From Sapria himalayana (taxonomy: Eukaryota > Streptophyta > Magnoliopsida > Malpighiales > Rafflesiaceae), in the NCBI GenBank assembly GCA_029783825.1, contig JAREIK010002254.1, forward strand, positions 1,101,169 through 1,165,168: 64,000 bases of DNA, in the 5' to 3' direction. Every line of letters starts with the position of its first letter. Within the stretch, counting starts at the first letter, position 1. The position numbers were made by a program, and so were the translations under genes. The notes below the pieces were generated by a model. It was not told where the DNA came from and ran no database searches. It saw only the letters and a list, made by a program, of their open reading frames with translations. Positions 59,881-64,000 of the stretch are shown here, piece by piece.

Positions 59881-61879
59881 GACAAAGCACAAAGTCACAA
59901 ACAAAACAAATCTAAATGATAGACTACTACTCTTCTTTTCATTCTTCCGACTGAATCATTTGAAAGCTCCTATTGAATCAATGATTTTGTGGTATTATTA
60001 ATCCAGAGTCTTCTTTCGGCGGCTTGTACATGATGAATCCAACTTTTAATGTTCTCACCCATGAGGACCTCCTGCAAATCTTGTAAGAAAATGAACTATA
60101 TTTACGATTTAGACATTGATTTTGTTGGTGGACCTTGAGACTTCTTTGATAGTCTTATAAATGAGGTGTCTAATTTCTAATGTCTTTTTCCTTGTCTCCT
60201 TTTAATTTATGCATGAAAATTGGGTTAGTTCACAATAATTTATGTATTAGAAAATGGGAAAATCTGTTCTATTTTTTTTGTTAAGCAGTTTAAGTTTATC
60301 AAATATGGATGATTATAGTGTTCTGGGGTGGGCTCTACTTTAAAAAGGTTGAAAAGTTTACTACTGTAAGATTACATTTTTAGGAGTTAATGAGTTGAGT
60401 TAGTGTTTGAAAGTATATGACGTTTAGAGAGTGTTATTTCTAGTTTCAGAGCTAAGTTTGCTAGTTTGGTTTGAAGGGAAAAGGCAAAGTGGGAGCTAAG
60501 TTCTGGAATAATTTTCTACTTTCTATCACACTGCCATTTAGAAAAAATGTGATTCCAAATTTTTTATTCATTGAGTCATGTCAATCTTTTCACATGTCAA
60601 CAAAATAAAATAAAATAATTCTTGGGAAAGGAGGTCAAATAAGGCAAAGTGGAGGGCCAAGGATTTTCTCTCCTCCTCTGTTTTTCAGACTGTGAATGTA
60701 TGGAAAAAAGGAGGCTATAATTCCTAAAAATGTGTGCTCTATAGTCATGTCATTTCAAAATCAATTAGCCTAAGGACCTAGAGACATGTACTTTCATATC
60801 TATAAATTAGTTTAGCTCACGTATTTGTTTATTTTATTTTTGATATTATAGCAAAATCAAAATATATTATTATCTTATATAGAAATAGTTGATAGGTAAA
60901 TTAATACTAACCTAATTAAATACTTTTACTTTATTTTTTAAATGTTTTCTATTCATTGAGAAGTTTGAATAGAATATTGATTATAGGAAATGAGAAATTA
61001 AACAAAGTATTTATAAAAATAAGCTACACAAATAAGGATATTACTATCAAAAAGAGAATATATATGTTATATACCTTTTATACATGGGAATATTGATTAT
61101 GGAAAATGACAAATTAAGCAAAGTATTTGTTAAAATAAGCTACACAAATAAGGAAAATAAGAATCGGGGGGTCCAGTAAATATTATATAAAATTTTAGTA
61201 GCTAGAATTAAATAAAATAATATAGTTAAAAGGAAAATACATGGCCAATAAAATTTGTCCTTTTCTCAAAACACTTTTTATTTTCTCTTTTTTCTTAGAC
61301 ATGTTTGATAAAAAAAATCATCTTATTTTTTCTTTTCCCTAATGTCATGCCATTTTTCTTATAAATTAGAGAATTAGCTTTTACCTCAAATATGATTTAA
61401 ACAATTTTTCGTTAAAAAACTAACAATAAAGGAATAAAAACCTATAATGCGCTAGAATGCATAATGGGAGGTTCTAGGATCAGATTAAGAGGAGAATAAA
61501 ATATTTTTATATTAATGAATTGAATTTTCTCATATTTGACTTTTATATATAGAATAATTAAATGATATTTTTTTGTTTAAATATTTAATTTTTTAAGAAT
61601 CATACTAACTGTGAGAAATAATTTCTCATGTTTGATTTCCTTAAAGAAAATGTGCAATTTGAAATATATTAATTACTATTTATTGATTTATGGATTATTA
61701 TAATTATTATTCTTATATTTATTGTTTAAATATAAAGATAAAGACATCAAAATTAATAGTCATCCCAGATGACCACTTATTATCCTTCTCCAGTTTAATT
61801 CAAACACAAAGTCATTATATTTAAAGTAAAAAGTTATCCTTAGTTGGAATATATATAAGTAAAAAGTTATCCTTGGTTG

Positions 61880-61880
<1 letters not shown>

Positions 61881-61921
<41 letters not shown>
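61881..61921. repeat. (AT)n microsatellite
   Basis: About twenty uninterrupted AT dinucleotides. It directly follows the second copy of a ~33 bp direct repeat, AAAAGTTATCCTT.GTTGGAATATATA (61,831 and 61,862). Confidence 0.95.
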
Positions 61922-61922
<1 letters not shown>

Positions 61923-62490
61923 CATTTTTTTTGTGAAAGATAAAATTAAAATAATGATATAATTATAGTAAAAATAATAATAATCATCATCATTTAGGCT
62001 ATTATGATACGTTAGATAATAATAAAAATTTTGGTTGCCTTATTGTTTATTTTGTGGGACAATTACTTATGTGCACTTTAAATAATCAAAATTAATTAAT
62101 TTCATTCAATTTCCTTCATAGTATTTTGACTGATTAGATGTTGCTTTAAGTTGAAAGTTGATTAGTAGGCCTTCCTAATAAAAGTAATATATTTGAAATA
62201 AGCATACCATAGAATAAGTGTAAGTTAATCTTGTAAATGATTTGAAAAAAGTTAATCTTCTAAAATTAATGCGATATGCAATCAATTTTAAAAATTGAAT
62301 CTAAGTGCATTGGTGGTTGACACAGAAATTATGTATTCCTATATGGGATAGGAACCACTCCCTAATTTATGATGTTAGAAATGTTAGCATAAAACAAATA
62401 ACATAACTTGATATTATATATGTTAATATTTATATACACTTGTTGTAATGTGATTATACATCTTTTTGAATTTACTACTCCTAGGCAATA

Positions 62491-62492
<2 letters not shown>

Positions 62493-62541
<49 letters not shown>
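62493..62541. repeat. Compound (AC)n(AT)n microsatellite
   Basis: About 17 AC units run straight into about 7 TA units, with no interruption. Confidence 0.95.
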
Positions 62542-62803
62542 AGATTGGATTGTTTAAATTTATAAATATTCAGTATGTTATTCTATAAGGTTAGATCTAT
62601 GTAAACAAAGTCAATATGATTAGAATAGTAATGCTCATCCCTTTTATCTTAGATCTGACATGCTTATAAATATTTTATTAAATTGATTATTGAATTTTCT
62701 TTTAATAGAGAAAATAGAGGTTGCTAAACGAATAACATTGGAATGTTGATATGTTCTTCCATTTTAAGTTTGATCACTATTGAAAATAATTTGTTCTTTA
62801 AAA

Positions 62804-64000
62804 ATGGATCATTCGTGGATCTCAAAGGATAGAAGATCGAAGGAATATGAAGATGAAGTAGAATGTTTTGTTGCATTTGCAATACAAAATTCTGCAAATA
62901 AAACCTCCATTAAATGTCTATGCTTACAATGTGATAATATGATATTCCATACTCCTCAAAAGATTTGAGACCATTTGTTTTTCTTTGGAATTGATCAAAG
63001 TTACCATACATAGTATTGGCATGGAGAGGCAGCTCCAAGTAGCCTACCAACCATAAGAGCAGAACATTATGATAGACTTCAATTTGATGATCAACGTAGT
63101 ACAATAGAAATGGTTCAAGCTGCACATGATGATTGTCAAAATGATCCTGAATTGTTTGCAAGATTACTGCAAGTTGTAAAAAAACCATTCTATCCTGGTT
63201 GCAGAAACTTTACAAGATTGTCTACCTTGATCAAATTATACAACTTGAAAGCACATTTTTGGTGGTCTGATAAGAGCTTTTAAGAGATTTTACAAATACT
63301 TGGATATATGTTTCCTTTAAACAATGAATTGTTTTTGTCCATGTATGAAGCGAAAAAGATATTAAATTCTTTGGGAATGGAATATGAGAAAATACATGCA
63401 TGCCCAACTGATTGTGTACTTTATCGGAATGAGTTGAAAGATGCAACCTTATGTCCTACCAGTGAAACTTTGAGGTGGAAGACAGATAACACAGGAACTA
63501 ATAGGAGAAAAGGAGTTCCTACGAAAGTAATGTGGTATTTTCCTCCAATTCCAAGATTTAGAAGAATGTTCAATCATCAAAAATTGCAAAGAGCTCATAT
63601 GGCATGTTGAAGAAAGTAATTTTGATGGGAAAATGCGTCACCAATCAGATTCACCATCATGGTAGCAAGTTGATCACAGATGGTCTGAGTTTTCCTTAGA
63701 ACCTAGAAACTTGAGACTTGCAATTTCTACAGATGACATAAATCTTCACAGTTCATTTAATAGTAAACATAGTTGTTGGCTCATTCTCATGATAATTTAC
63801 AACCTTCCTCCATGGTTGTGCATGAAAAAAAAATTCATGATATTATCTTTATTAATTTCAGGTCCACGACAACCTAGCAATGATATTGATGTCTATTTAG
63901 CACCACTAATAGAAGATCTAATAATATTTTGGGAAGTGGGAGTTCAAGTTTACGATGCACATCAACAAGAATTCTTTACATTAAGAGTCATTCTATTATG
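62804..64000 (+). pseudogene. CACTA transposase pseudogene, TNP2 family (transposase-associated and tnp2 domains), truncated by window end
   Basis: Translation from the ATG at 62,804 gives MDHSWISKDRRSKEYEDEVE, then CLCLQCDN..F and, after stops, DHLFFFGIDQSYH..YWHGE: the transposase-associated zinc-binding domain that begins plant CACTA transposases. The tnp2 domain follows: KPFYPGCRNFTRLSTLIKLY, LKAHFWWSDKSF, LSMYEAKKILNSLGMEYEKI, HACPTDCVLYRNEL, VMWYFPPIPRFRRMF. After a 1-base frameshift near 63,599 come WHVEE, MRHQSDSPSW, EPRNLRLAISTDDIN, YNLPPWLCMKKKFM, ISGPRQPSNDIDVYLAPLIE and VYDAHQQEFFTLR up to the window edge. Nonsense codons lie at 62,966 (CGA to TGA), 63,011 (TGG to TAG), 63,281 and 63,663. 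The intact protein would cut and join CACTA ends in the nucleus. Conservation is high for a dead gene, so inactivation looks recent compared with the Gypsy copies. Confidence 0.93.

Larger units (their letters stand above)
59881..62779. other. CACTA interior upstream of transposase; no gene supported
   Basis: AT-rich, with short frames only. A small open segment at 60,003-60,082 (ESSFGGLYMMNPTFNVLTHE..) followed by a GTAAGA splice-donor-like sequence could be a captured exon fragment, but no family is recognised. Simple repeats: TA run at 61,881-61,921 preceded by a 33 bp duplication of AAAAGTTATCCTTGGTTGGA, and AC/TA runs at 62,493-62,541. Confidence 0.45.
58301..64000 (+). mobile_element. 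CACTA (En/Spm-type) DNA transposon, 5' end to window edge
   Basis: CACTACAACAAAAC at 58,301 is the canonical CACTA terminus. It is preceded by the trinucleotide TAT, the likely target duplication. The first 250 bp contain inverted and direct subterminal motifs such as TGACATTTTCAGAAAATGTCA, GACATTTTTCTAAAAATATC and GGCACTTACTAGAAGTGTC. A TNP2-family transposase pseudogene in the same orientation begins 4.5 kb inside, so the element is a former autonomous CACTA. Its 3' end lies beyond the window. It interrupts Gypsy element C within the protease region. Confidence 0.88.

Noticed and set aside
63231..63446. Minus-strand 71- and 92-codon frames near 62.9-63.4 kb
   Set aside because: They are antisense shadows of the TNP2 transposase.

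Overview
This window looks like nuclear DNA of a flowering plant, probably heterochromatic and gene-poor. It is strongly AT-rich. Almost everything I can identify is a decayed transposable element: Athila/Tat-like Ty3/Gypsy and Ty1/Copia LTR retrotransposons, an L1-type LINE, CACTA DNA transposons with a TNP2 transposase, and MITE-like elements. Many sense codons have become stops or other codons by C-to-T or G-to-A changes, the usual mark of old methylated plant repeats. I found no intact host protein gene, no rRNA and no convincing tRNA. The species cannot be named from the sequence alone.

Layout. 1-870: tandem TA/TATG simple repeat. 2.0-2.5 kb, 5.8-6.1 kb, 7.7-8.0 kb and 10.1-10.7 kb: patches of a GC-richer dispersed repeat; two of them are bounded by GGTGTCAA-type inverted ends. 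3,125-5,715: a 2.6 kb Gypsy LTR with no recognisable internal region. 6.3-7.7 kb: two unrelated Copia integrase fragments in opposite orientation. 8.5-9.4 kb: a ~470 bp tandem duplication. 11.6-22.3 kb: a block of different texture (less AT-rich, many AAAGAAAG/CTTTCTT runs) that resembles plant mitochondrial intergenic DNA and carries a broken Gypsy gag on the minus strand. 22.4-28.2 kb: Gypsy element A (LTR, primer binding site, gag, protease, polypurine tract, LTR). 29.49-29.97 kb: a long-TIR MITE-like element with a GC-rich tandem-repeat core. 30.0-34.6 kb: minus-strand pieces of the same Gypsy family. 34.6-41 kb: AT-rich DNA with a probable CACTA 3' end near 39,082 and a minisatellite near 40.1-40.4 kb. 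41-58.3 kb: a run of Gypsy pieces, largely LTR / internal / LTR / internal / LTR in one orientation. 55.15-56.76 kb: an L1 with a perfect 12 bp target duplication, inserted inside the gag of copy C. 58,301 to the window end: a CACTA transposon inserted in the protease region of copy C; its TNP2 transposase pseudogene begins at 62,804 and runs off the window.

How the parts relate. The three long Gypsy internal regions (A, B, C) carry gag and protease, and no reverse transcriptase, RNase H or integrase was recognised in them. They look like a non-autonomous gag-protease family that would have needed a helper. Insertion order can be read locally: Gypsy copy C first, then independently the L1 and the CACTA element. 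Nothing here looks able to move today.
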